Made by a program: the position numbers and the translations under genes | DNA from: JACKFB01 sp041389525 | GTDB taxonomy: Bacteria > Myxococcota_A > UBA9042 > PHBI01 > JACKFB01 | DNA: 56,719 bases | Direction of reading: 5' to 3' | NCBI GenBank assembly: GCA_041389525.1 | Contig: JAWKRR010000051.1 | Span: 1-56,719 of the forward strand | Notes under the pieces: model-generated | Told to the model about the DNA's origin: nothing | Databases searched by the model: none | The model's input: the letters and a program-made list of their open reading frames with translations, nothing else | Shown: in pieces, positions 8,853-17,570 of the stretch | Position numbering within the stretch: the stretch's first letter is position 1 | How the letters are laid out: every line of letters starts with the position of its first letter

Positions 8853-9938
8853 ATGAGCAAGACCCGTACGCGGAAGCCCGTGGGCGAGTGGGGCAGCGAG
8901 GTTATCGCGCTGGGCGAGTCGCGCGACATCAGCCTGCCCGTGAGCGAGAGCTCAAGCAGCATCATGGTGCACGTGCCGGTCCACGTCCGGCGGGGGCCCG
9001 TCGACGGCCCCGTGGTCTTCGTCACGGCGGCGCTGCACGGCGATGAGATCAACGGCACGGGCGCCATCCGGCAGCTGATCGGCGACGAGGAGTTCAAGCT
9101 GCTGAAGGGCAGCGTCATCCTCATCCCGGTGCTCAACCTGCTGGCCTTCGAGCGGCACTCCCGCTACATGCCCGACCGGCGCGACCTGAACCGGGCGTTC
9201 CCGGGCTCGACCGGCGGCAGCCTCGCGAGCCGGATGGCCCGGACCATCTTCGACGAGATCATCTCGCGCGCGGACTACGGCATCGACATCCACACGGCCG
9301 CGCTGCGCCGCACAAATTACCCGAATGTCCGCGCCGATATGTCAGACCCGCGCGTGCGAAAGCTCGCGAAGTCCTTCGGCTGCGAGATCGTGCTCAACGG
9401 CGAGGGACCGCAGGGCGCGTTTCGCAGCGAGGCGTGCCAGGCGGGCTGCCCCACCATCGTGATGGAGGGAGGCGAGGTCTGGAAGGTCGAGCCCGGCATC
9501 GTCGAGTCGGCGACCCGCGGCGTGAAGAACGTGCTACGCGGGCTTGAGATGCTGGCCGGCGAGGCAGACCTGCCCGACTACCAAGTCATCATCAACAAGT
9601 CGAAGTGGGTGCGCGCGGATTTCGGCGGATTCCTGCAGTTCCACGTCCAGCCGGGCGATATCGTCGAAGAAGGGCAACCGCTGGCGACGAACACGACGCT
9701 GCTCGGTCGCGAGCTCAGCATGCTGCGGGCCCCCTTCGACGGCGTGGTCATCGGGATGGCGACGCTGCCCTCGGTCACTCCCGGCGAGCCGGTCTGTAAC
9801 CTCGGGAAACTGCCCACGGGCACGAAAGCGGCCGAGCTTCGCCGGCTCCGCGGCCGCAAGCACACGCTGGAAGACCAGATCGCCGACGAGCTCTCGACCA
9901 ACGTCATGGTGGTCGAACCCCGCGCTGACTCCGACTAG
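8853..9938 (+). CDS. Succinylglutamate desuccinylase/aspartoacylase-family zinc hydrolase
   Basis: A 361-residue M14-type metalloenzyme (AstE/AspA family). The zinc site is visible as ALHGDEING (His and Glu, near residue 66) and DIHTAALRRTNYPN (His, near 146). Substrate-pocket RRDLNRAFPG and the catalytic-type EGGE (near 203) are also present. Residues about 245-325 form the lipoyl-like beta barrel typical of this family, with a charged helical C-terminus. It starts 7 bases after rimK. Family members cleave N-acyl amino acids. The operon context suggests a substrate linked to glutamate added by RimK, but this is inference; the RimK/RimB/AstE-like trio recurs in other bacteria. Confidence 0.88.
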   Translation: MSKTRTRKPVGEWGSEVIALGESRDISLPVSESSSSIMVHVPVHVRRGPVDGPVVFVTAALHGDEINGTGAIRQLIGDEEFKLLKGSVILIPVLNLLAFERHSRYMPDRRDLNRAFPGSTGGSLASRMARTIFDEIISRADYGIDIHTAALRRTNYPNVRADMSDPRVRKLAKSFGCEIVLNGEGPQGAFRSEACQAGCPTIVMEGGEVWKVEPGIVESATRGVKNVLRGLEMLAGEADLPDYQVIINKSKWVRADFGGFLQFHVQPGDIVEEGQPLATNTTLLGRELSMLRAPFDGVVIGMATLPSVTPGEPVCNLGKLPTGTKAAELRRLRGRKHTLEDQIADELSTNVMVVEPRADSD

Positions 9939-10038
9939 CGGCCCGACGGGCTGAACTCCCGTCACAATTGGGCCGCCGCAGGCCTCGTGACCGCGTGCGC
10001 TCCGACTGCAAGCTGGGGTATCTTGCACATGTAGTCGG

Positions 10039-10056
10039 CGCAGGTTGCCGCCTGCG
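10039..10056 (+). promoter_or_regulatory. Small inverted repeat just upstream of the histidine kinase start
   Basis: CGCAGG and CCTGCG are separated by TTGCCG, six bases before GTG 10062. It could form a weak hairpin near the ribosome-binding region or be a short operator. No other support is seen. Confidence 0.25.
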
Positions 10057-10061
10057 ATGGC

Positions 10062-12299
10062 GTGGGAGCGTTGAACCGATTGGAAACTACGGCCCAGGCG
10101 CGCCTCGATGTGCTTCTCGCCGAGGTGCGCGAGCTGCAGAGCAGTTTGGCTCAACCGCCAGACGCTGAGGCCTCGCCGCAGGCCGGCGCAGCCGTAGTGT
10201 CGTTTCAAGAGGCCGTGGCCCGCGTCAGCAGCGCCATCGTGGCCGCGCGCGGCACCGACGAGATGCTGGTGGCTGTCCTCGACGCGATGCTCGAGGTCTT
10301 CGACTGCGACCGCGCGTGGCTGCTCTTCCCCTGCGATCCGGAGAGCGAGTCCTGGTCCGTCCCGATGGAGCGAACCCGCCCCGAGTGGCCCGGCGCGGGT
10401 CAGACTGGCGTCGTCATCCCGATGAACGACTTCGCTCGCGACACCTTCACCCGCGCGCTGGCCTCCGACGAGCCGGTCTGGAACGACCCGGAGCACGACC
10501 CCTACCCAACCGACGACCCGTTCACCGCGGTCTTTCGCATTCGGTCACTGCTGATGGTCGCGATTCACCCGAAGCGCGGGAAGCCGTGGTGTTTGGGGAT
10601 TCACCACTGTGGCGCGGCGCGGGTGTACTCACGCGCAGACCGCGAGCTGTTTCGAGTGCTGGGCAGTCGGATCGCGGACGGGCTGACGAGCCGCATCGTC
10701 GAGCAGGAGCTGCGCAGCAGCCAAGAGCGCTTCCGCATCATCATCGAGCACGCACCCGAGGCCATCGCCATCGTCGACGTCGCGACGGGACATCTCGTCG
10801 GATCGAATCGGGCGGCGGCGACGCTCTACGAGGCGGAGGCGGAGACCCTGGCCAAGCTGACACTCGCCGATCTGAGCCCGGAGTTTCAGCCCGATGGGCG
10901 GCACTCCTCGCGCGCGCTGGCCGAGATGCTCGCGGCGGCCGGTGAGGGCGGCGCGCCGACAGCCGAGTGGACACACCGCGGTCTGAACGGCACCGAGACC
11001 CCCTGCGAGATTCGGATGGTGCGGCTGCCTGGTCGCGAGTCCGTGCAGGTGCGGGTCAGCGCCACCGATATCAGCGAGCGAGTGCGCGCCGAGGCCAGGC
11101 GCCAGCGGCTCGAGGAGGAGCTTCGCCACGCCCAGCGACTCAAGGCCATCGGCGAGCTCACCGGCGGCATCGCCCACGACTTCAATAACCTGCTCACGGC
11201 AATCCTCGGCAATATGGAGGTCGCGCGCGACCGCGCAGACGACCCGGCGCGGGTGACCAAGCACCTCGGCCACGCCATCGCCGGCGTCGACCGCGCGGCG
11301 GATCTGACGCGCCGCCTGCTCGCGTTTGGGCGCAAGCAGTCGCTGCGGCCACAGGTCGTGGATCTCAACGCGCTGGTCGCCGACATGGACAACTTGCTGC
11401 GGCGCACGCTCGGCGAGGCGGTCGCCATCGAGACGATCCACGCGGGAGACCTCTGGGGGTGCGAGGTCGACCCTGGCCAGCTCGAGAACGCCATCCTCAA
11501 CCTGGCCATCAACGCACGTGACGCCACCGAGGGCCGAGGCCGCCTGACGATCGAGACGGCCAACGTCCGCCTGGACGACCGCTTCGCCGGGCCCGAGCGC
11601 GACACGCTGGCGGGCGATCACGTCATGGTCGCCGTGACGGACGACGGGCATGGCATGCCGGCGGAGATTCAACGGAAGGCGTTCGACCCCTTCTTCTCGA
11701 CGAAGCCGCGCGGCAAGGGCAGCGGGCTCGGCCTCAGCATGGTCTACGGATTCGTCAAACAGTCAGGCGGCGACGTGCGAATCGAGAGCGAGGTCGGCCG
11801 CGGAACGACCGTACGAATCTACCTGCCGCGGGCGACTGGCGCGACGCACCTCCCCGCGCCGATCCGCCCCGCCGCGGACGAGCCACGGGGCAGCGGCGAG
11901 CACGTCCTGGTCGTCGAGGACAACCCCGCCGTGCGCCAGAGCACCGTCGCCGTGCTGACCGTGCTGGGCTACCGCACGACGGAGGCGCCCTCGGCAGAGA
12001 TCGCGCTGCGGACTTTGGCCTCGGACCCCAGCATCGAGCTGCTCTTTTCGGATGTGCTCCTCCCCGGCGGCTTGAGCGGAATCGAGCTGTTGGTCGAGGC
12101 GCGCAAAGTGCGTCCGGAGTTGCCCGTCCTGCTGACCTCGGGCTTCGCCGACGCGGCGACCCTCAGCGCGGCGGGCCCTGCCGCTGGCGCCCACCTCCTC
12201 GACAAGCCCTTCTCCAAGTCCGACCTCGCGCGCCGAATTCACCAGGTCCTCGCCGCCGGCCGTGCCCTCGAATCGCAGCCGGGCTTCCCAACGGGGTAA
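10062..12299 (+). CDS. Hybrid sensor histidine kinase (GAF-PAS-HisKA-HATPase-REC)
   Basis: A soluble 745-residue signalling protein read from GTG 10062; TTG 10071 is an alternative. Domain order: short coiled start, GAF (about 45-215), PAS (about 225-345; FRIIIEHAPEAIAIVDVATG), HisKA with the phospho-acceptor in GGIAHDFNN (His about 371), HATPase (NAILNLAINARDAT, DDGHGMP, FDPFFSTK, GSGLGLSMVYG), and a C-terminal receiver (VLVVEDN acidic pocket, Asp about 663 in LFSDVLLPGG, Lys in LLDKPF). There are no membrane segments, so the signal is likely cytoplasmic and sensed by GAF or PAS. No partner response regulator is adjacent, so the output protein is unknown. Confidence 0.93.
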   Translation: MGALNRLETTAQARLDVLLAEVRELQSSLAQPPDAEASPQAGAAVVSFQEAVARVSSAIVAARGTDEMLVAVLDAMLEVFDCDRAWLLFPCDPESESWSVPMERTRPEWPGAGQTGVVIPMNDFARDTFTRALASDEPVWNDPEHDPYPTDDPFTAVFRIRSLLMVAIHPKRGKPWCLGIHHCGAARVYSRADRELFRVLGSRIADGLTSRIVEQELRSSQERFRIIIEHAPEAIAIVDVATGHLVGSNRAAATLYEAEAETLAKLTLADLSPEFQPDGRHSSRALAEMLAAAGEGGAPTAEWTHRGLNGTETPCEIRMVRLPGRESVQVRVSATDISERVRAEARRQRLEEELRHAQRLKAIGELTGGIAHDFNNLLTAILGNMEVARDRADDPARVTKHLGHAIAGVDRAADLTRRLLAFGRKQSLRPQVVDLNALVADMDNLLRRTLGEAVAIETIHAGDLWGCEVDPGQLENAILNLAINARDATEGRGRLTIETANVRLDDRFAGPERDTLAGDHVMVAVTDDGHGMPAEIQRKAFDPFFSTKPRGKGSGLGLSMVYGFVKQSGGDVRIESEVGRGTTVRIYLPRATGATHLPAPIRPAADEPRGSGEHVLVVEDNPAVRQSTVAVLTVLGYRTTEAPSAEIALRTLASDPSIELLFSDVLLPGGLSGIELLVEARKVRPELPVLLTSGFADAATLSAAGPAAGAHLLDKPFSKSDLARRIHQVLAAGRALESQPGFPTG

Positions 12300-12568
12300 G
12301 GTGGACGCCCGCCGCCGACACCCTGCCCGCGCGCCAGCACGCCTGGGCGGGGCCGGCAGGTCGGCGAGGCCGCGACTGACGACGGAGAGCATGTAAATTG
12401 AGCCCCCCGCCGAGCGAGCGCTCTCAGCGCCAAGCGAGAGGGAGACGTGTGCCGCGGCACGCGGAGCAAGAAGCACGACGTGACGGGAGGCGCATCCGGC
12501 GGCGGGGGCGGAACATGAGCGCTCGCCATAGTTAAGTCCATCACGCGGCCGACCGTTGGAGACCATCC

Positions 12569-13531
12569 ATGTATCGCACTCTTCTCATCGTCCTTGGCGT
12601 CGCCCTCGCTGGCTGCGACCCGACCTCCGACAATCCGCCTGCCGACACCTCCGTCGCGGACCTGTCGGGCGATGTCTCCTCCGACGTCAGCGTCGACACC
12701 GCCGCCGATTCCACCGCCGGCGGAGGTCCCGACTCCAGCGCGCCAGACGCCGCCACATTCGACGCGACCGTAGACTCCCTCCCCGGCACCGACGCCGTGT
12801 CCGACCTGGGCGTTGTTCCCGACGCTCCCGACGTCGCGATCTCGCCCGTGGCCTGCGCAGAGGCGCTCGAGCGCGTCGTGACCTTCCAGACCGACGACGG
12901 CCAGACCCTCGCCGCCGACTTTCATCCCACCGGCACCGCCAACGGCCCCGCGGTCGTGCTGTTTCACATGATCCCGCCCGGCAATGACCGCACGAACTAC
13001 CCTGCGGATTTCCGAAGCCTGCTGGTCTCCCGCGGCATCGCTGTCCTCAACGTCGACCGACGCGGGGCGGGCGCCTCCAGCGGCAAGGCCATCGACGCCT
13101 ACCAAGGCCCCAACGGCAAGCTCGACGTGAAGGCCGCCATGGCCTTTCTCGCCACCGCGCCCTGCCCAATCGACATGAACCGGGTCGGCCTCATCGGCGC
13201 CTCCAACGGCACCACCAGCGTGCTGGACTACACGGTCTACGCCGCGACCGATCCCACCTCGCCCGCCCCCGCGGCCCTGGTCTTCCTGACCGGCGGCACC
13301 TACACGGAAAACCAGAACAGCATCAACGCGAACCTCGAGCTCCTCAGCCCCCTCCCGCTCCTCTTCGTCTACGCCAGCAACGAGGCCACCTGGAGCAAAG
13401 CCTTCGAGCTCATCGGCTCCATGGCGTGGCGCTTCGAGCAGTACACGCCAGGTGGACACGGCACGCAGATGTTCGGCATCCAGCCCAAGTCGCCAGCGAT
13501 GGTCGTCGATTGGCTGGTCGGGCGGCTCTGA
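12569..13531 (+). CDS. Lipoprotein alpha/beta hydrolase
   Basis: A 320-residue lipoprotein from ATG 12569. The signal ends in lipobox ALAGC (Cys 16), followed by a long Asp/Ser/Val/Ala linker to about residue 90. The catalytic part is an alpha/beta hydrolase: VVLFHMIPPGND (oxyanion region), LNVDRRGAGASSG, a nucleophile elbow GASNG (Ser about 212) and a C-terminal catalytic-type His in GGHGTQMF (about 297). The natural substrate cannot be told from sequence; family members are esterases, peptidases or dienelactone hydrolases. It converges on the next gene with only 32 bases between. Confidence 0.85.
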   Translation: MYRTLLIVLGVALAGCDPTSDNPPADTSVADLSGDVSSDVSVDTAADSTAGGGPDSSAPDAATFDATVDSLPGTDAVSDLGVVPDAPDVAISPVACAEALERVVTFQTDDGQTLAADFHPTGTANGPAVVLFHMIPPGNDRTNYPADFRSLLVSRGIAVLNVDRRGAGASSGKAIDAYQGPNGKLDVKAAMAFLATAPCPIDMNRVGLIGASNGTTSVLDYTVYAATDPTSPAPAALVFLTGGTYTENQNSINANLELLSPLPLLFVYASNEATWSKAFELIGSMAWRFEQYTPGGHGTQMFGIQPKSPAMVVDWLVGRL

Positions 13532-13563
13532 TTCAGCTCGCGCCTCGCTGACAACGCCCGCTG

Positions 13564-15288
13564 TCAGTCCCAGCGGCTGCCGAGCCGCAGCTCCCAGCTC
13601 TCCACCACACCTGCCTGCCCACTGGCGAGGTCGCGGACGTGCAGCGTCCAGCGGCCGTTGACCGACTCGTCGCCCGGAATCCCCCGGACGGCGAGGTCCA
13701 GCACCAGGTCCGCCCCGCTCGATTCGCCGTCGTAGACCACCACGTCGGTGCTCGCGGGGTCTTCAAGGCTCACGTGCAGCTGCTCGACCGCGGGGTGGCG
13801 GATCACCACGCGCAGCCACGCATCGGTGGCCACCGTCGCGAGTCCATACGCCTCGATACCCAAGTCGGCGCCAAGCTCGACGCCGTCTGGAATGGCGACC
13901 TCGGCGCTCGACGCGAAGCGCGCCTGCATCCACGCGGGCAGACACAGCCCCTCACCACCCCAGGCGGAGACGCCCGCGCACCACAGCCCTGCCTCCCAGG
14001 CGCAGGGTGCCTCCCCCGAGCAGCTGTCTCCGCTGCCCACGGGCTCGACGCTGGTCGCCACGCATCGCCCTACCCCGGTGTTGGGGCTGCGGCCGGTGCA
14101 CTTCAGCCCGGACGCACAGTCAGCGTCGGCGCCGCAGTCACGCAGCTCTGGCCCCAAAGCGACCGAGCACCCCACCAGGTCGCCGTCCTGAATCCGCGCC
14201 ACGTCCACCGTGGTGCCAAACTCGAAGATGCGCCCGTACGAGTTGTCGCCGGCGCCGTATTCGTAGCCCACGTAGGCCCGACCGTGGGTCCCGTCGAAGA
14301 GCCCGACGACGTTGATCTCCTGCCCATCGACGCGCGCCAGTGCCTCTGCGGCCGTCGTGACGTCGGTGTGGCTCGACGCCTGGACCGCGAGCACAAGCTG
14401 CGCCTGCGCCAACGAGTCGAGCCCGTCCGCGCTGGTCACCACCCGCCTCTCGCCGACCAAGATCCCCGGCGCCCGCAGCGCCTCGCGCCAGGTCGAACCC
14501 AGCACGCACGCCGCCGCCGCGAGGTCGGCCGCCAGCGCGGCTCGGCAGAGGGGCAGCTGCTCAGCCGCAAAATCCTCATATGCGAGCTGACAAAATGACG
14601 GGGCCTCCGAGTCAGCCGCGCACGCCTCGTCGTGGGCCGCGCCGACCACCTCGGCGTCCGCGCAGAGCTCGAGCGCTTCCAACTCCGACCCCTGGGCCGA
14701 CTCCGGGTCAGACTGGGTGTCGGCGACGCAACCCTCGATGGCGGCGGCGATGGCCGGGTGGCAGACCGGGTCCGAGACCGCCGGCGGCTCCGGCTCGCAA
14801 GCGCCGGACAAGCAGCTCGCCACGAGCCGGTACTGGCCACGACCCCGAGCGTCGTGGGTCCCGACGACGACGAGGTACTCGCCGCCCTCGGCGAAGGTCA
14901 GGCCGTCGAGCCGGGACAGCCGGCCCCAGCCGGCGTCGTCGTCGGCCGCGATGGCTTTGGTCCCAAAGCCGCTGGCGCCGCGCGGGCCATACACGAAGAG
15001 CGTCGAGTTCAGCTTCTTCGCCGAGCCCTTCTGCGTGACCTCGATCTTTGTCTTCGCACCTGGCCGCACGGCGAGTACGTACCCGAAGAAGGCTAAGTCC
15101 TCCTCAAACGCCCCTGTTCGCGGCGTGTCGAAGAGCAGCTCGCCCTCGAGACTCACGCGGTCAGCCGCGTCGGACTTCCCTTCGATGAGCGGCGGTTCCA
15201 CCGCGGGCCCCGAAGGCCCGGTATCACCGCAAGCGGCGAGGAGGGCGGCGGCGACGGCGAACGAGAGGCAGCGGGAGAGGTGCGACAT
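13564..15288 (-). CDS. Lipoprotein with PPC-like N-domain and C-terminal proprotein convertase P-domain
   Basis: A 574-residue protein starting at ATG 15288, with lipobox LLAAC (Cys about 20). Residues about 45-135 (GELLFDTPRTGAFEED..., FAEGGEYLVVVG) resemble a bacterial pre-peptidase C-terminal (PPC)-like beta domain. The middle is Cys-containing, with a GDNSYGRIFEFGT segment and a CGADADCASGLKC knot near residue 400. The last 110 residues match a P/Homo B domain (LRVVIRHP..LHVSLEDP..., GRWTLHVRDLASGQAGVVESWELRLG). P-domains usually follow subtilisin or metalloprotease catalytic domains, but no protease motif is present, so this is likely a binding or accessory surface protein. Confidence 0.82.
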   Translation of the reverse strand: MSHLSRCLSFAVAAALLAACGDTGPSGPAVEPPLIEGKSDAADRVSLEGELLFDTPRTGAFEEDLAFFGYVLAVRPGAKTKIEVTQKGSAKKLNSTLFVYGPRGASGFGTKAIAADDDAGWGRLSRLDGLTFAEGGEYLVVVGTHDARGRGQYRLVASCLSGACEPEPPAVSDPVCHPAIAAAIEGCVADTQSDPESAQGSELEALELCADAEVVGAAHDEACAADSEAPSFCQLAYEDFAAEQLPLCRAALAADLAAAACVLGSTWREALRAPGILVGERRVVTSADGLDSLAQAQLVLAVQASSHTDVTTAAEALARVDGQEINVVGLFDGTHGRAYVGYEYGAGDNSYGRIFEFGTTVDVARIQDGDLVGCSVALGPELRDCGADADCASGLKCTGRSPNTGVGRCVATSVEPVGSGDSCSGEAPCAWEAGLWCAGVSAWGGEGLCLPAWMQARFASSAEVAIPDGVELGADLGIEAYGLATVATDAWLRVVIRHPAVEQLHVSLEDPASTDVVVYDGESSGADLVLDLAVRGIPGDESVNGRWTLHVRDLASGQAGVVESWELRLGSRWD

Positions 15289-15619
15289 CGTGAGATCCTG
15301 AGGCGTTGCGGTCCGTAGCGAACCGAGGCCAGCAGACAAAGCAACGAGCGTGCCAACCCCCTGAGAGCGGGTGCACGGCGGGCGCCTCAAGTCTGCGAGC
15401 GCGGCACCATAGCGCCGCCCGCCCCCCGAGAACAGTGACAATTCCGTGCCGGCCGCCGGCCGAGCTAAGCCAGCCCGCAGTGGTCTCGGCCGCCCGACAC
15501 GGAGGCCCCGAACCTGTGTCATGTCTGTACCGCGGTGTCCCACGCGGGACAGGTTCGCGAGACACTTTCGGCATACCGAGGCGCGCGTCGGCGCTCCGAG
15601 GTCGGTCACCGCGTGGGGT
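15289..15619. other. Intergenic region between P-domain lipoprotein and cytochrome locus A
   Basis: About 331 bases lie upstream of the lipoprotein start and downstream of the small membrane protein gene. No credible gene, RNA or strong terminator hairpin was recognised; the promoter of the lipoprotein gene is expected here. Confidence 0.45.
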
Positions 15620-15817
15620 TCAGAGCGCGTCCTTTCGCTTGAGCACGGCCACCACCCGCACGAGGTACAGCAAGACCCCGAGCAGCAGCGCGGGAACGCC
15701 GACGCCGACGAAGATCATGAAGGTCGCGGGCGTGAGCGAGACCACGGCGACCAGCTCGAGCAGCAGCCCGACGAAGATCAACACCACCGCGACGCGTAGC
15801 AGTCGAATCCCCTTCAT
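15620..15817 (-). CDS. Small two-helix membrane protein of cytochrome locus A
   Basis: A 65-residue protein with two hydrophobic stretches (VAVVLIFVGLLLELVAVVSL and FMIFVGVGVPALLLGVLLYL) and basic ends (MKGIRLLR, LKRKDAL). Its ATG overlaps the stop of the NapC-type gene by four bases, which strongly supports translation and co-function. No family was recognised. It may be a small subunit stabilising the inner-membrane cytochrome. The antisense and shifted frames here lack such features. Confidence 0.7.
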   Translation of the reverse strand: MKGIRLLRVAVVLIFVGLLLELVAVVSLTPATFMIFVGVGVPALLLGVLLYLVRVVAVLKRKDAL

Positions 15818-16665
15818 GGCGCCGGTGCCTCCTCGTCCTTCGCAGGCGCAGCCTCGTCCTTCGCAGGCGCAGCCTCCGCCTTCGCAGGCGCGGCCTCGTC
15901 GTCCGCAGGCGCGTCTTCCGCCTTCGCAGGCTCCGTCTCCTCCTCGTCGCCCCAGAGATCGTCCGAGTCGTCCGCGGAGCCCGCCGGGAGCGGCGCCGGC
16001 AACTCAACCATCGGCGCTACCGGAGAACCGGCGCGGCCTGTGGGCCTCCAAAGCTCCAGCTCGCCCTGCTCGCCGATGGCGTGCGCCGAATCGTGGCAGC
16101 CCTTGTTCGAGCAGGAGATCCGGTTCGAATACAGGTCGTCGAGCTTGGTCTCCTCCGAGTCGTGCTGCGCCACCCCGTCGAAGGCCCGCGAACCGGCATG
16201 ACACTTCAGGCAGTTCGCGTTCGGGTACGGGCTGTAGAGCTTGATCTCACCCTTCTCGGGCACCTGCCCCGTGAAGTGCACGATCACATGCTTCAGCCCG
16301 TTGAGCTTGGCCGCCACGTTGCCGTAGAGGGTGTAGTCCGTGTGGCACGAAAAACACGCGGTCTCCGTCGGGACGAGGCGATTCTGGAAATGATGGGCGG
16401 GCAGGAACTCGGAGTCCTCGTAGAAGAGGCTCTGCTCGTACGCGCCCATCTCGTGGCAGGAGTTGCAGAACTCGCGACTCTGCGAGGCCTGCAACGTCTG
16501 CGCCACGCCCAGAGGCATCAGAAGCAGCGGCAGCACCAGCAAGGCGAGCAGGAGCAGCATCCTGCCCCCCCGCTCGGCGCTGAGCCTGGGGATGCTCCAA
16601 TAGAGCCAACCCGCGAACACCATCGCGAGCCCAATCGCTACCGGTAAGAACCAGCTCGTACTCAT
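15814..16665 (-). CDS. NapC/NirT-type membrane-anchored tetrahaem cytochrome c
   Basis: 283 residues from ATG 16665. An N-terminal signal-anchor is followed by a second hydrophobic segment (LLLLALLVLPLLLMPLGVAQ). Haem motifs are CNSCH, CFSCH, CLKCH and a CX4CH (CSNKGCH). The acidic Ala/Pro/Lys/Asp/Glu tail (from about 225) contains repeats such as PAKDEAAPAKDE and is probably disordered. NapC/NirT proteins oxidise membrane quinol and pass electrons to periplasmic cytochromes; that role fits the neighbouring soluble cytochromes and barrel. The start is one base after the stop of the upstream monohaem gene, so the genes form one operon. Confidence 0.85.
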   Translation of the reverse strand: MSTSWFLPVAIGLAMVFAGWLYWSIPRLSAERGGRMLLLLALLVLPLLLMPLGVAQTLQASQSREFCNSCHEMGAYEQSLFYEDSEFLPAHHFQNRLVPTETACFSCHTDYTLYGNVAAKLNGLKHVIVHFTGQVPEKGEIKLYSPYPNANCLKCHAGSRAFDGVAQHDSEETKLDDLYSNRISCSNKGCHDSAHAIGEQGELELWRPTGRAGSPVAPMVELPAPLPAGSADDSDDLWGDEEETEPAKAEDAPADDEAAPAKAEAAPAKDEAAPAKDEEAPAP

Positions 16666-16666
16666 C

Positions 16667-17002
16667 TTACTTCAGGCTCTCGAGCCACTCGGCCAGGACC
16701 TTCAGCTCCTCTTTCTCGCCGCCGAAGCGCTTCTTGTGCTTCCCGCCCTTCTCGGTCTCCTGCTTCTTCAGCAGGAACATCGCGATCCACTTCTTGTCGC
16801 GCTCCTTGCCGACGTGGGACAGGTCCGGGGCCTCTTCCTCAGGCTTCGCGACGCCGAGCGGGATGCCCTGCGACTTCACCGCGTGGCAGTCGTTGCACTT
16901 GTACGTGGTGAAGAGGGTCTTGCCGTCGGCGGCAAAGGCGGCAGCGGGCAGGGCCACGCTCGCGGCGAAAGCGGCGGCGGAAATCCAGGTGGTCAGCTTC
17001 AT
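16667..17002 (-). CDS. Small periplasmic monohaem cytochrome c
   Basis: 111 residues from ATG 17002. AAGGAG lies five bases upstream, which decides this start over the GTG two codons earlier. A signal peptide ends in AAAFA-A (about 25). One haem motif, CNDCH (about 36-40), is followed by a Lys/Glu-rich body and a plausible axial Met in KKWIAMFLL. It is likely a soluble periplasmic carrier between the NapC-type protein and the other locus A cytochromes. Lys richness in the C-terminal half may serve electrostatic docking to the acidic tail of its neighbour; this is inference. Confidence 0.85.
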   Translation of the reverse strand: MKLTTWISAAAFAASVALPAAAFAADGKTLFTTYKCNDCHAVKSQGIPLGVAKPEEEAPDLSHVGKERDKKWIAMFLLKKQETEKGGKHKKRFGGEKEELKVLAEWLESLK

Positions 17003-17036
17003 GGTCACTCCTTGTGAGAAATCAGGGTCGATGGGG

Positions 17037-17570
17037 TCAGGGGAAGGCGCCCTCGGCGATCCAGCCGAGAATGGCCTCGTAGTCCGTGGTCCCGGCGCTC
17101 AGCACCGCGCCGCCGCCGTGTTGGTCTTCGGCGGTCCCCTTCAAGAGCAGCTTCGACGAGGCCGGGCTCGCTTGCTTCACAAGCTTGAGCACGCCCGGGT
17201 AGTCGGTCGCGGGGTCGTCGGTGAGCAGCAGCGCCCGCGGCGCGCCGGTCGTGTGGCACTCGCCGCAACGCTTCACCAGCAGTCCGTGGATGTCTGCCGC
17301 GAACGAGAACTCGCCGGCCACAACCTCCGGCGGCAACTCAGCCGCGTCGTCTGGACCCGCGTCGAGCGAGCCCTCGTCGCCCGCGACGTCAGCGACCCCA
17401 GTGTCCGCAGCCGCGTCTCCGCCCGCGATATCTCCCGGGCCTGACCCATCGGCGACCGTGACATCGCGCTTGCTGCCGGCCCGCTCGCCGCGCTCGAAGT
17501 CCGCGCACGCCCCGAGCATGACGCTCGCCGCCAGCAGCGCGCCCATGGCCCTGGTGTGCCTAGAAGTCAT
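17037..17570 (-). CDS. Lipoprotein with one cytochrome c motif
   Basis: About 177 residues from ATG 17570, overlapping the stop of the barrel gene by 11 bases; ATG 17546 is an alternative giving MGALLAASVML. The lipobox is MLGAC. An Asp/Ala/Gly-rich linker occupies roughly residues 25-80. The C-terminal domain has a single CGECH motif in DIHGLLVKRCGECHTTGAPRA and the pattern of PSD-type haem domains (SKLLLKGTAEDQHGGG, YEAILGWIAEGA). It is probably an outer-membrane-anchored monohaem protein working with the porin-like protein. Confidence 0.8.
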   Translation of the reverse strand: MTSRHTRAMGALLAASVMLGACADFERGERAGSKRDVTVADGSGPGDIAGGDAAADTGVADVAGDEGSLDAGPDDAAELPPEVVAGEFSFAADIHGLLVKRCGECHTTGAPRALLLTDDPATDYPGVLKLVKQASPASSKLLLKGTAEDQHGGGAVLSAGTTDYEAILGWIAEGAFP

